Of a stretch of 64,000 bases of DNA, positions 1-9,874 are shown in pieces. The stretch is from Bacteroidales bacterium (GTDB taxonomy: Bacteria; Bacteroidota; Bacteroidia; Bacteroidales; TTA-H9), in assembly GCA_030656615.1 (NCBI GenBank), contig JAUSOY010000013.1, positions 36,976 to 100,975 of the forward strand. The letters are read 5' to 3'. Every line of letters begins with the position of its first letter. Positions within the stretch are counted from its first letter, which is position 1. The notes beneath the pieces were generated by a model, which was not told where the DNA came from, searched no databases, and saw nothing but the letters and a program-made list of their open reading frames with translations. The translations under genes and the position numbers were made by a program.

Positions 1-3000
1 ACCCCGGTAAGTACGATGTTAAAGCCACTTTCGTTGGTTTTAAACCGTTGATGGTTAGAGGATTAGTAGTTGGTTCCGGTAAAATTGAATTTTTAGATGT
101 GTTATTGGAATCAACCTCTGTGAATCTCGAAGCATTCGAAATCGTAGATTATAAGGTTCCGGTGTTCAGAAAGGATGAAACTTCATCTGGTGCAACGGTC
201 ACCTCTGATCAGATTGATAAAATGCCAGGAAGGTCTGCAACAGCTGTTGCTACGACTGTAGGGGGTGTGTTTTCATCTGATGGAGAACGGGGTAGTGTGC
301 GCGGTGCCCGTAGTGATGCTACAGCTACTTATATTGATGGTATAAAGGTTAGTTCTGGTTCATCCAGTCTTCCTCCTTCTGCTATTGAACAGGTTTCAGT
401 AATCATCTCCGGTGTTCCTGCCCAATATGGTGATGCTACTTCTGGTGTAATTAACGTTATTACAAAAGGTCCCTCTAACCAGTATAATGGTGGTGTGGAG
501 CTTCAAACCTCAGAAGGCCTTGATAAATTCGGTTATAGCCGTGCTGGATTTAACCTTATGGGACCCATTATCCGTAAAAAGAATGTAGAGGCTGGTACAT
601 CCCGCTCCGTTATGGGATTCTTCTTGGCCGCTGACCTTCTTTATCAAAAGGATAACAATCCTTCGAATATTGGAAGATGGAAAGTTACCGACGAGAAACT
701 GGAATTCCTCAAAGAAAATCCAGTTAGACCAACCGGTATGGGATTTGGAATCTATGAAAATTATAATTTCTTGTATAAGAATGATTTGGAGCACGTCAAT
801 AATTCGATGAATGCAAAATCGATGAGTGCTAACCTTACAGGAAAGCTTGATTTTAAATTGACTACAACACTGAACTTTACTCTGGGCGGTTCTTTCAACT
901 ATGGAAAAAACAAGAGTTTTAATTATTCACGTTCAATGATGAACTGGGATAACAATGCCGAAGTTGAAAACCTCACCTATCGTACCTACGCTCGTCTTAC
1001 GCAGCGCTTTGAAGCCGATAAAAACACCGATGCGTTCATAAAAAATATTTATTACAGTTTGCAAGCCGACTTTTCGAACTTTGATCAGAAAGTTACCAAC
1101 CCCAACTTTGGTGATGAACTTTTCAAAATTGGCTATATCGGAAAATTCACCACCAGCACTGTACGTTCCTATGAACTTGGTTCGGTAAGCGTTAATGGCC
1201 AGAATTATAATAATATTTGGTTACATAATGGCTACCGCGATACCCTTTATGCATTCGAGGCTGCCGATTTTAACCGCGAAATAGCACGTTATACCGAAAT
1301 GTATTATGATTTTTATAACAGTGCCGCTGGTAATTACGAAAATCGTGACCAGGTTCTTCTTGGTGGTGGTCTGGTTAATGGCGACTCACCAGGTTCCGTT
1401 TATGGCATGTGGCAGGCACCAGGCACTCAGTATAATGGCTATTCGAAATACAATGCACAACAACTTGGTTTAAATGCCATGATGTCTGCAGATATCGGTA
1501 ATCATGAAGTACAGTTTGGTCTGCAATACGAAAAACGGACCGAAAGATCGTATAATGTTTCACCTCAGGGATTCTGGTGGTTGATGGATGGTCTTACCAA
1601 TTATCATATTAAGGAGCTTGACGTAAACGATCCTCAGTTGGTGTTGAATAATGGCATTTTTCAGGATACCATATATTTTAACCGTAAATATGATGCCGGA
1701 TCGCAACAGACTTTTGATATTAATCTTCGCAGAAGGTTAGGTCTGCCTACCAACGGTACAGACTTTATCAATGTTGATTCATACGATTTTACTTCACGTA
1801 CCATTAATTACTATGATAATGAAGGTAATATGAAGACCATTAGCCTTGGCGAAGATCTTTTCGATATTAGTCTCTTTAGCGCTGATGAACTTCTGAATGA
1901 TGGAAATTCTTATGTAGGTTATTATGGCTACGATTACAAAGGAAACAAATTGAATGCGAAGCCAACAATTGATGATTTCCTGAATGAAAAAGATGAGAAC
2001 GGAGTTTTTACCCGTAACCTTCCAGCTTTCGAACCCATTTATATGGGCGGATATATTCAGGATAAATTCTCATTTAAAGATCTTATTTTTAATGTTGGTG
2101 TACGTGTTGACCGTTTTGACGCTAACCAGCTCACACTTAAAGATCCATTCTCTCCCTTATATTCAGCTCGTACAGTTCAGGAAGTGGATGTGTTTAATGG
2201 AGCAGCTTATCAGCATCCAGGAAACATGGGTAGCGATTATGTTGTTTATGTTGATAATGTTACCAATCCAGGAAACATTATGGGATACCGCAATGGAAGC
2301 ACCTGGTTTAATGCCGAAGGTGTCGAAATAGCTGACCCCAGCGTTCTGGATGCTGGAACAGGAGTATCACCGTACATCTATAATCCTGAGAATAAAACAC
2401 TTAGTAGAGATGCTCTGAAGGATTATGATCCTCAGGTGGCTATTATGCCCCGTATATCCTTCTCTTTCCCCATTTCGGAGGAAGCTCTTTTCTATGCCCA
2501 TTATGATATTCTCACACAGAGACCAACCAGTAATTCCCGCTTTGATGTTACAGATTATTATTACTTTGATACCCGTACTGGAATCATCGAAAATCCTAGT
2601 CTGAAACCTACAAAAACCATCGATTATGAACTTGGTTTCAAACAGCGCTTAACCGTATCATCGGCTCTGTCATTATCTGCTTATTACAAAGAAATGCGTG
2701 ATGATATCCAGGTTTTCCGCTTCTCGGGATCCTATCCAAGAGATTATGTTTCGTATAATAATATTGACTTTGGAACTACCAAAGGTTTTACTGTAGCTTA
2801 TGACCTTCGCCGTACTGGTAATCTGAGTATGAGAGCTTCTTATACCCTACAGTTTGCCGATGGTACTGGTTCAAGTACTACTACTGCTGCCGCTCTTATT
2901 GCCGCTGGTCTTCCAAACTTACGTACCACCAACCCACTCGCATGGGACAGACGCCATTCGGTTAACTTAAGTGTTGATTTCCGTTTTGCTGACGGAAAAT

Positions 3001-3506
3001 TGTACGATGGACCCAGAATTAACAGGAAGGAAAAAGGACCAATTGATCTATTGAAAAATACCGGTATCAACTTTACTGTTACTGGTGGATCGGGAACTCC
3101 TTATACCCGTTCATCGAATATCGTATCTGCTTTGACTGGTGGAACCCAACTACTGAAAGGTTCATATTACGGTTCACGTATCCCATGGCAGTTTAAAGTT
3201 GATGCACGTCTCGACAGAGACATTACCATCACCTGGAAAAAAGACGGTGATAAGAAAAAAACCTCCATCCTTAATGTTTATGTTGAAGTTCTCAATCTTT
3301 TCAACTTTGAAAACATTATGGGCGTTTATCCTGCTACTGGTAACCCTGATGATGATGGCTATCTGGCTGCTGCCGAGTGGCAGAGACAGATCAACGAACA
3401 GCTCGATCCTCAGTCGTTCAGAGATCTTTACAGCATTTATGTGAATAATCCAGGTAACTATAGCCGTCCTCGTTACATTAGGGCCGGTTTGACCTTTAAC
3501 TTCTAA
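1..3506 (+). CDS. TonB-dependent receptor, carboxypeptidase-regulatory-like N-terminus; 5' end cut by window edge
   Basis: Frame is open from base 3 (PGKYDVKATFVGFKPL...) into ORF 48..3506. Plug-like segment (SGATVTSDQIDKMPGRSATAVATTVGGV...GSVRGARSDATATYIDG...PAQYGDATSGVINVITKG) and a C-terminal beta-barrel ending RYIRAGLTFNF. Confidence 0.93.
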   Translation, partial: PGKYDVKATFVGFKPLMVRGLVVGSGKIEFLDVLLESTSVNLEAFEIVDYKVPVFRKDETSSGATVTSDQIDKMPGRSATAVATTVGGVFSSDGERGSVRGARSDATATYIDGIKVSSGSSSLPPSAIEQVSVIISGVPAQYGDATSGVINVITKGPSNQYNGGVELQTSEGLDKFGYSRAGFNLMGPIIRKKNVEAGTSRSVMGFFLAADLLYQKDNNPSNIGRWKVTDEKLEFLKENPVRPTGMGFGIYENYNFLYKNDLEHVNNSMNAKSMSANLTGKLDFKLTTTLNFTLGGSFNYGKNKSFNYSRSMMNWDNNAEVENLTYRTYARLTQRFEADKNTDAFIKNIYYSLQADFSNFDQKVTNPNFGDELFKIGYIGKFTTSTVRSYELGSVSVNGQNYNNIWLHNGYRDTLYAFEAADFNREIARYTEMYYDFYNSAAGNYENRDQVLLGGGLVNGDSPGSVYGMWQAPGTQYNGYSKYNAQQLGLNAMMSADIGNHEVQFGLQYEKRTERSYNVSPQGFWWLMDGLTNYHIKELDVNDPQLVLNNGIFQDTIYFNRKYDAGSQQTFDINLRRRLGLPTNGTDFINVDSYDFTSRTINYYDNEGNMKTISLGEDLFDISLFSADELLNDGNSYVGYYGYDYKGNKLNAKPTIDDFLNEKDENGVFTRNLPAFEPIYMGGYIQDKFSFKDLIFNVGVRVDRFDANQLTLKDPFSPLYSARTVQEVDVFNGAAYQHPGNMGSDYVVYVDNVTNPGNIMGYRNGSTWFNAEGVEIADPSVLDAGTGVSPYIYNPENKTLSRDALKDYDPQVAIMPRISFSFPISEEALFYAHYDILTQRPTSNSRFDVTDYYYFDTRTGIIENPSLKPTKTIDYELGFKQRLTVSSALSLSAYYKEMRDDIQVFRFSGSYPRDYVSYNNIDFGTTKGFTVAYDLRRTGNLSMRASYTLQFADGTGSSTTTAAALIAAGLPNLRTTNPLAWDRRHSVNLSVDFRFADGKLYDGPRINRKEKGPIDLLKNTGINFTVTGGSGTPYTRSSNIVSALTGGTQLLKGSYYGSRIPWQFKVDARLDRDITITWKKDGDKKKTSILNVYVEVLNLFNFENIMGVYPATGNPDDDGYLAAAEWQRQINEQLDPQSFRDLYSIYVNNPGNYSRPRYIRAGLTFNF

Positions 3507-3529
3507 TAGTTATTTGATTATAATGCCAA

Positions 3530-6500
3530 ATGGAGCTTGAAATGAAAAAAAACTCAATAATTATGAAGATATATCATCGCATATTACTGGTTTCAATTCT
3601 CACTGCTTTTATCAGTACCACGGCCTCGGCTTTGGTATCGGTAGATGACAAAACGAAACAGTCGAAAACAGTAAAATCTAGCACGGCCGGATGTTCTGCA
3701 GCATCGGGCTACGCTTTCCTCGACATCAACAACTGCCGCGTACGTATTAATACCGGTGGTGATATGTGGTGGGATTTAGGTGCCGGCGCCGGTGGCCAGT
3801 ACTACATCCCCGGTAATACTACCAAAACTTCCCTTTTCTCCGGTTCATTATGGATCGGTGGCCTCGACGTAAATGACCAGCTGAAATTGGCTGCATTGCG
3901 TTATCGTCAGGTTGGTAACGACTACTGGCCGGGACCTCTGGCTATTGACGGTACGGCCTCAGTAGATGCTGAAGTTTGTGCAGATTACGATAAATTCTTC
4001 CCTGTTTCACGAGCCGAAGTTGATGAGTTCCTCGCATATTGGAACAGTGAAAACAAAGCGGAAGAATTTGCCGGTTATACCATTCCTAAATCCATTATGG
4101 ACTGGCCTGCACATGGCGATATTGCCAAACAACATTCGTACTATCTCGCACCTTTTTATGATTTGGACGGTGATGGTGAATATGATCCCAATAAAGGGGA
4201 TTATCCATATTACGATATTAGTAATGAACTCTGTCATAGCGATAAACAAACCCTCGAAGGCATCAACGGTATTGTTCTTGGCGGTATTCTTGCCGACCAG
4301 GTTATTAAAGGTGATAAAACCTTCTGGTGGGTTTTTAACGATAAAGGAAATATTCATACAGAAACAAAGGGTTCTGCTATTGGTCTCGAAATTCGTGCTC
4401 AGGCGTTTGCATTTACCACCAATGACGAAATCAACAATATGACTTTCTATTCGTATGAAATCATCAACCGTTCTACCTTCACTCTTACCCAGACGTATTT
4501 CTCTCCCTGGAGTGATACGGATCTTGGATATGCATGGGATGACTATGTCGGTTGCGATGTACTCCGTGGTATGGGTTATTGCTACAATGGTAAAGCCATT
4601 GATGGTGCCGGAGAAATTGAAGCGTATGGTAATCAGCCTCCTGCAATTGGTATTGACTTTTTCCAGGGCCCTTACCTCGATCCCGATGGTTATGATAATC
4701 CTGGTTTCCTGGCCAATGGTATTGCTGGTCCCTCATTTAACGGCGATTGTTCCATAGTGAATTTCGATTCCACTATTATTACCATGAGATACGGTAAGGA
4801 TAACGAATTAACAGGTTCTTTCCTCGTTCGTTCCGAAGCCATCAATGGTGTGAACTTTGGAAATGGAATCGTGGATGACGAACGTTTTGGTATGCGTCGA
4901 TTTGTTTATCATAACAATGGTGGTGCTGCTTATATGTCTGATCCTGGTATTGCTCCTGAATATTACAATATGCTACGTGGTATATGGAAAGACGGCACAA
5001 AAATGATGTATGGCGGTAATGCTCATACAACCTCCGGTGCGGTAGGTCCTCAGACCGACTTTATGTTCCCCGGCGATTCGGATCCCTGTAACTGGGGAAC
5101 CAATGGTCTTCCTCCGAATGGTGGCTTTAACCAGAATGGTTTATACTGGACTGAACAACAGGCTAATAATAATCCTGGAGATCGTCGTTTCATGCAATCA
5201 GCTGGTCCATTTACACTGGTTCCTGGTGCTGTAAACTACATCACCTTTGGTGTTCCCTGGGCTCGCGCCATTTCTGGCGGACCTTGGGCATCTGTTGAAT
5301 TACTGCGCGTTGTGGATGATAAATGTCAGGCTTTATTCGACAACTGTTTTAAAGTGCTCGATGGTCCTGATGCTCCGGATATGACAATTCAGGAACTCGA
5401 TAAAGAACTCATCGTATATCTTACCAATAAAAAGACATCGAATAACTTTAACGAAAGGTATTCAGAAAAGGATATCACGATTAAAACCGGTGATTCGCTT
5501 TATCGTTTCGAAGGGTATCTGGTATATCAACTGGCAAGTGCTTCGGTATCTGCTGAAAGCACAAGTGATCCTGCTCAGGCACGCCTTATTATGCAGTGCG
5601 ATGTTCGAAACGGTGTTACCAAACTGGTAAACCATAATTTGGATCAAAGCATTGGTTATAGTGTTCCTGTTGTTGAAGTGGTTGGTGGCGATAACGGAAT
5701 CGTCCATTCATTCAAGATTACCGAAGACGCTTTTGCCGCTGGTGACCGCGCTCTTGTGAACCATAAGCAATATTATTTTCTGGCTATCGCCTATTCATAC
5801 AACGAATACGAAAAGTATCTAGTTGATCCGGGTAACCCAACGGGCTTAAACGGACAAAAGAAGCCATTCCTGGCCGGACGTAAGAATATCAAACTCTATA
5901 CGGGTATCCCTCATAAAACAATGAACGGCGCTGTGCTAAATTCGGATTACAACAGTGGTCCCGAGATTACACGTCTCCAGGGTTCTGGTAATGGTGGAAT
6001 GAATCTGGAACTTACCGAAGCTACCATCGCTGAAATCTTAAGTAAGCCTATTGCTGATACTCTGGATAACAAATTCGGTAGTGAGAATTATCCGATTGCA
6101 TACAACCCCGTATACAAAAAAGGCATGGGTCCGTTAAATATCCGTGTTATTGATCCTTTAAATGTTAAAAAAGGCAAGTTTACATTATCGTTCATAAGGA
6201 ATGTTGCGAATGCTAGTGGACTCATTTCATCTGCAGCATGGCGTCTGGTTGCCGAAGATGGAAAAACCTATCAATCAGACACTACTATTGATGTCAATAA
6301 TGAAAAGCTCTTCTTTGACCTTGGCCTAGGTTTCACAATAAATCAGGTTTTTGCAGCGGGTGAAGCTGGTGCAATAAACAATTCAGCCCTTGAATCAGCG
6401 ATTCTTTATGCTGACAGTTCAAAACGCTGGATTAGTGGTGTATATGATAATAATGTTCCCAGCAGTCCTTCAAACTGGATTCGTTCGGGTACCTATAAGG

Positions 6501-7750
6501 ATGATGAAAATCCCAATTTTAATGACTGGAACATGGCGCCGGAACCTGCCAAGCCTTTTGATGCGGGCGAATACTACGAAAAGTATATTGGTGGTATGTG
6601 GGCTCCTTATCAAATGGTAGCTCCTAACGAAGAAAACTCTGTTGGACCCGGTTATAGTAAAATTGCCCGTAATACTAACCGTTTTGCCCTTACAAGCAGT
6701 GTCGATATCGTGCTTACTCCCGATAAATCAAAATGGACCCGGTCTATTGTTCTTGAAATGGGATCGGATAAAGTACTTACCGAAGGCAATGCAGAACGTT
6801 TTAACATTCGTAGATCGCCCTCGCTTGACAAGGATGGAAATAAAGCAGTCGCTGGTTCTGGTGTAAGTACCAATCCCAATGATGCGAATTTCATTTCGGA
6901 AGTCGGTATGGGATGGTTCCCCGGATACGCGATTAATGTAGAAACCGGAGAGCGTCTGAATATTATGTTTGGTGAAGATAGCTGGCTGGCTGGTCAAAAT
7001 GGTCGTGATATGCTTTGGAATCCTACCTCAGCAGTTTACAACTATGGTTCACCGGTGTTTGGCGGCAAGCATTATGTTTATGTAATGAATCACACTTCTA
7101 TAACCCTGCAGAGTTCAGTTTTCTCATTCCCTGCGTATGATGGTTGTGCAGCCCTTTATAAAGGACTTAACACTTCACCTATTCAGTTATGGGGACCTGC
7201 TGTTTTCGCAAGCTGTATGTGGGTAGGAATGCCAATAAAGAGCTCAGCTAATGCTGATCTTTGGATGTCGAATGATGTTCGTTTCCGATTAAGGGTTGCT
7301 GTTCCTTACAGTCGCCATTATTCAGCTCCTTTACCCGCGGGTCATCCTGACTCACTTAATAATAACTACCCGGTTTATGGAATTAATACCGCCGGTCTGG
7401 AACCTACATTTAATGATCCCGTGAAAGCACAGTCTGATCTCGACCTTATTAATGTAGTACCCAATCCTTATTATGCATATTCGGCATACGAACGCAATGC
7501 ATTGGATAACCGGATTAAAATTACGAACCTGCCTAAGAAGTGTACCATCACCATTTATAACATGAGTGGCACGCTCGTCCGTCAGTTTACCAAAGATGAT
7601 CCTATTACCTCTATTGATTGGGATATAAAGAATTTTGCCGGTATTCCCGTTGCGGGCGGCTTCTATCTTATCCATATCAAGAGTGAAGCAGGTGAAAGAA
7701 TTATCAAATGGTTTGGAGCATTGCGACCTGTTGATCTCAATACCTTCTAA
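3530..7750 (+). CDS. Large secreted protein with T9SS-like C-terminal domain (start may be 3542)
   Basis: N-terminal signal peptide (MKIYHRILLVSILTAFISTTASA). C-terminal INVVPNPYYAYSAYE...ITIYNMSGTLVRQF...GIPVAGGFYLIHIKSEAGERIIKWFGALRPVDLNTF resembles T9SS sorting domains. Confidence 0.8.
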   Translation: MELEMKKNSIIMKIYHRILLVSILTAFISTTASALVSVDDKTKQSKTVKSSTAGCSAASGYAFLDINNCRVRINTGGDMWWDLGAGAGGQYYIPGNTTKTSLFSGSLWIGGLDVNDQLKLAALRYRQVGNDYWPGPLAIDGTASVDAEVCADYDKFFPVSRAEVDEFLAYWNSENKAEEFAGYTIPKSIMDWPAHGDIAKQHSYYLAPFYDLDGDGEYDPNKGDYPYYDISNELCHSDKQTLEGINGIVLGGILADQVIKGDKTFWWVFNDKGNIHTETKGSAIGLEIRAQAFAFTTNDEINNMTFYSYEIINRSTFTLTQTYFSPWSDTDLGYAWDDYVGCDVLRGMGYCYNGKAIDGAGEIEAYGNQPPAIGIDFFQGPYLDPDGYDNPGFLANGIAGPSFNGDCSIVNFDSTIITMRYGKDNELTGSFLVRSEAINGVNFGNGIVDDERFGMRRFVYHNNGGAAYMSDPGIAPEYYNMLRGIWKDGTKMMYGGNAHTTSGAVGPQTDFMFPGDSDPCNWGTNGLPPNGGFNQNGLYWTEQQANNNPGDRRFMQSAGPFTLVPGAVNYITFGVPWARAISGGPWASVELLRVVDDKCQALFDNCFKVLDGPDAPDMTIQELDKELIVYLTNKKTSNNFNERYSEKDITIKTGDSLYRFEGYLVYQLASASVSAESTSDPAQARLIMQCDVRNGVTKLVNHNLDQSIGYSVPVVEVVGGDNGIVHSFKITEDAFAAGDRALVNHKQYYFLAIAYSYNEYEKYLVDPGNPTGLNGQKKPFLAGRKNIKLYTGIPHKTMNGAVLNSDYNSGPEITRLQGSGNGGMNLELTEATIAEILSKPIADTLDNKFGSENYPIAYNPVYKKGMGPLNIRVIDPLNVKKGKFTLSFIRNVANASGLISSAAWRLVAEDGKTYQSDTTIDVNNEKLFFDLGLGFTINQVFAAGEAGAINNSALESAILYADSSKRWISGVYDNNVPSSPSNWIRSGTYKDDENPNFNDWNMAPEPAKPFDAGEYYEKYIGGMWAPYQMVAPNEENSVGPGYSKIARNTNRFALTSSVDIVLTPDKSKWTRSIVLEMGSDKVLTEGNAERFNIRRSPSLDKDGNKAVAGSGVSTNPNDANFISEVGMGWFPGYAINVETGERLNIMFGEDSWLAGQNGRDMLWNPTSAVYNYGSPVFGGKHYVYVMNHTSITLQSSVFSFPAYDGCAALYKGLNTSPIQLWGPAVFASCMWVGMPIKSSANADLWMSNDVRFRLRVAVPYSRHYSAPLPAGHPDSLNNNYPVYGINTAGLEPTFNDPVKAQSDLDLINVVPNPYYAYSAYERNALDNRIKITNLPKKCTITIYNMSGTLVRQFTKDDPITSIDWDIKNFAGIPVAGGFYLIHIKSEAGERIIKWFGALRPVDLNTF

Positions 7751-7763
7751 ACGTGCATAAGTT

Positions 7764-8861
7764 TTGATTATGAAAAAGAACATTAAAACATTAGGTATGA
7801 AAAATATAACAAGATACTTGATCGCAATAGTCTTCACAGGATTGATTACAATTCCCAGCCTTGACCTTACTGCGGGCAACCGCGACCGTTCCGGTCAGTC
7901 AGGAGCTTCAGAGTTGCTGATTAATCCCTGGGCTCGGAGCAGTGGATGGGGTGGCGTTAATACCGCATCAGTTAGAGGACTGGAAGCCATGTTCGGAAAT
8001 GTGGCTGGTGTTGCTCTTACGGGTAAAACAGAACTTGTCTTTTCGCAAACGCAGTGGCTCAAAGGATCAGACGTAACCATCTCTGCCTTTGGTTTTACGC
8101 AGCGCGTTAGTGAAACAGGAGTTTTTGGGGTTAGTATTACTTCCATGTCGATGGGTAAAATTCCCATCACCACCACGGAACTTCCCGAAGGTGGTGTTGG
8201 AACCTACTCACCCAGCCTTATGAATGTGGCATTGGCTTATTCAAAAGCTTTTTCCAATAGCATTTATGGCGGACTTCTGATGAGAGTTGTGAATGAATCC
8301 ATTGCCGATATTTCTGCCGGAGGTGTTTCTCTGGATGCCGGTATTCAATATATAACCGGTGAAGAAGAAAACATTAAGTTCGGTATTACCTTACGAAATA
8401 TAGGTCCCCGTATGACATTCTCCGGCGATGGTTTTGCTACCAAAGTTACGATTCCCGGACAGGAAAGTTCTTTTACTTTAACTCAGCGTCAAGCAGAGTT
8501 TGAGTTACCAACCTGTTTGTCAATTGGAGCATCCTACGATTTCCTCTTTGATAGATCACGCTTTACGATGGCCGGTAATTTCCAGTCAAATGCGTTCTCA
8601 AACGATCAGTTTATGGCTGGTGGCGAGTTCTCATTTAGAGATTACGTTCTCCTCAGAGCTGCTTACACCTATGAGGAAGGGATTTCAGACGATATCGAAA
8701 GCGGTTTGAAAATCAATGCTTCCAAAGGACTTTCTGCAGGTTTTAGCGTGCAGATTCCAATGAACAAGGAAAAAGGTTCTGTTATTTCTATAGACTATTC
8801 GTATCGCTCTACCGAGCATTTCGATGGCACCCATTCGATTGGTGCCCGAATTGCATTGTAA
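7764..8861 (+). CDS. PorV/PorQ-family outer membrane protein
   Basis: Signal peptide, then SGASELLINPWARSSGWGGVNTASVRGLEAMFGNVAGVAL, typical of the PorV/PorQ family N-terminus; beta-barrel pattern. Confidence 0.82.
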   Translation: MIMKKNIKTLGMKNITRYLIAIVFTGLITIPSLDLTAGNRDRSGQSGASELLINPWARSSGWGGVNTASVRGLEAMFGNVAGVALTGKTELVFSQTQWLKGSDVTISAFGFTQRVSETGVFGVSITSMSMGKIPITTTELPEGGVGTYSPSLMNVALAYSKAFSNSIYGGLLMRVVNESIADISAGGVSLDAGIQYITGEEENIKFGITLRNIGPRMTFSGDGFATKVTIPGQESSFTLTQRQAEFELPTCLSIGASYDFLFDRSRFTMAGNFQSNAFSNDQFMAGGEFSFRDYVLLRAAYTYEEGISDDIESGLKINASKGLSAGFSVQIPMNKEKGSVISIDYSYRSTEHFDGTHSIGARIAL

Positions 8862-8892
8862 ACCGATTCGTAGTAACTTTACACCCGATTTT

Positions 8893-8928
8893 GAAAGAGG
8901 GCCCTTTTTAAGTAAAGGGTCTTCTTTC
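8893..8928 (+). terminator. Putative intrinsic terminator after the PorV-like gene
   Basis: Imperfect inverted repeat GAAAGAGGGCCCTTTTTAAGTAAAGGGTCTTCTTTC shortly after the stop at 8861. Confidence 0.55.
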
Positions 8929-8955
8929 TTTATAAAATTTTAATTATCCGATATC

Positions 8956-9429
8956 ATGGGAGATATTAAGTATTATACCAAAGAAGGTTTGCAGGCATTA
9001 AAAGACCAGCTCGACCATCTTATGAACATTGAGCGGCCGAAAATCTCTCAGATGATTGCAGAAGCACGTGATAAAGGCGATCTTTCTGAAAATGCCGAAT
9101 ACGATGCGGCCAAAGAATATCAAGGATTGCTCGAATTGAAAATTTCGAAGCAGCAAACGCTTGTTATGAATGCCCGTATCATCGACGAATCTAAAATTGA
9201 TGCGTCCAAAGTACTGATACTGTCCTCAGTAAAAATCCGAAATTTGACCAATGGTGCTATTATGGCTTACACACTCGTGCCAGAAAGTGAAGCGAATCTG
9301 AAATCCGGCAAGATTTCTGTCACCTCACCCATTGCAAAAGGTTTGTTAGGCAAAAAAGTGGGCGATCAGGTTGAAATTACCGTTCCGGCCGGAATAGTAC
9401 TCTTCGAAGTTATAGAAATCTCACGTTAA
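8956..9429 (+). CDS. greA: Transcription elongation factor GreA
   Basis: 157 aa; YYTKEGLQALKDQLDHLMNIERPKISQMIAEARDKGDLSENAEYDAAKE is the GreA N-terminal coiled coil. Confidence 0.96.
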   Translation: MGDIKYYTKEGLQALKDQLDHLMNIERPKISQMIAEARDKGDLSENAEYDAAKEYQGLLELKISKQQTLVMNARIIDESKIDASKVLILSSVKIRNLTNGAIMAYTLVPESEANLKSGKISVTSPIAKGLLGKKVGDQVEITVPAGIVLFEVIEISR

Positions 9430-9440
9430 ATCCGATAATC

Positions 9441-9836
9441 ATGGCCAGCATTTTTTCTCGTATTGCCCTGGGAGAAATTCCCTGCCACAAGGTGGCTGAG
9501 AGCGAAAAGTATCTGGCATTTCTTGATATCAATCCTTTATGCCGTGGGCATGTTTTAGTAATCCCTAAACTGGAAACAGATTACCTTTTTAGCATTGAAG
9601 ATGAAGAATTAGCAGGCCTTATGGTGTTTGCTAAAAAAGTGGCGAAAGCCATTGATAAAGCAATTCCATGTAAGCGTGTCGGGGTTGCTGTAATAGGTCT
9701 GGAAGTACCTCATGCTCATATTCACTTGATACCGCTTAATTCGTTGTATGACATCGATTTTAAGCAACCCAAACTGAACCCATCCGCAGAAGAACTGGCA
9801 TCCACAGCCGCTAGCATTCGAAATGCAGTAGAATAA
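9441..9836 (+). CDS. HIT family protein
   Basis: IFSRIALGEIPCHKVAES... and histidine triad HAHIHLIPL. Confidence 0.95.
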   Translation: MASIFSRIALGEIPCHKVAESEKYLAFLDINPLCRGHVLVIPKLETDYLFSIEDEELAGLMVFAKKVAKAIDKAIPCKRVGVAVIGLEVPHAHIHLIPLNSLYDIDFKQPKLNPSAEELASTAASIRNAVE

Positions 9837-9874
9837 AATGGAAAAGGCGCCCTTTGATAGGACGTCTTATTATT

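Noticed and set aside
4007-4757. Antisense and alternate-frame ORFs within the T9SS-like gene (e.g. 4007..4357 -, 4485..4736 -, 4455..4757 +)
   Set aside because: Contained within a well-supported coding frame; no domain similarity or independent start context.
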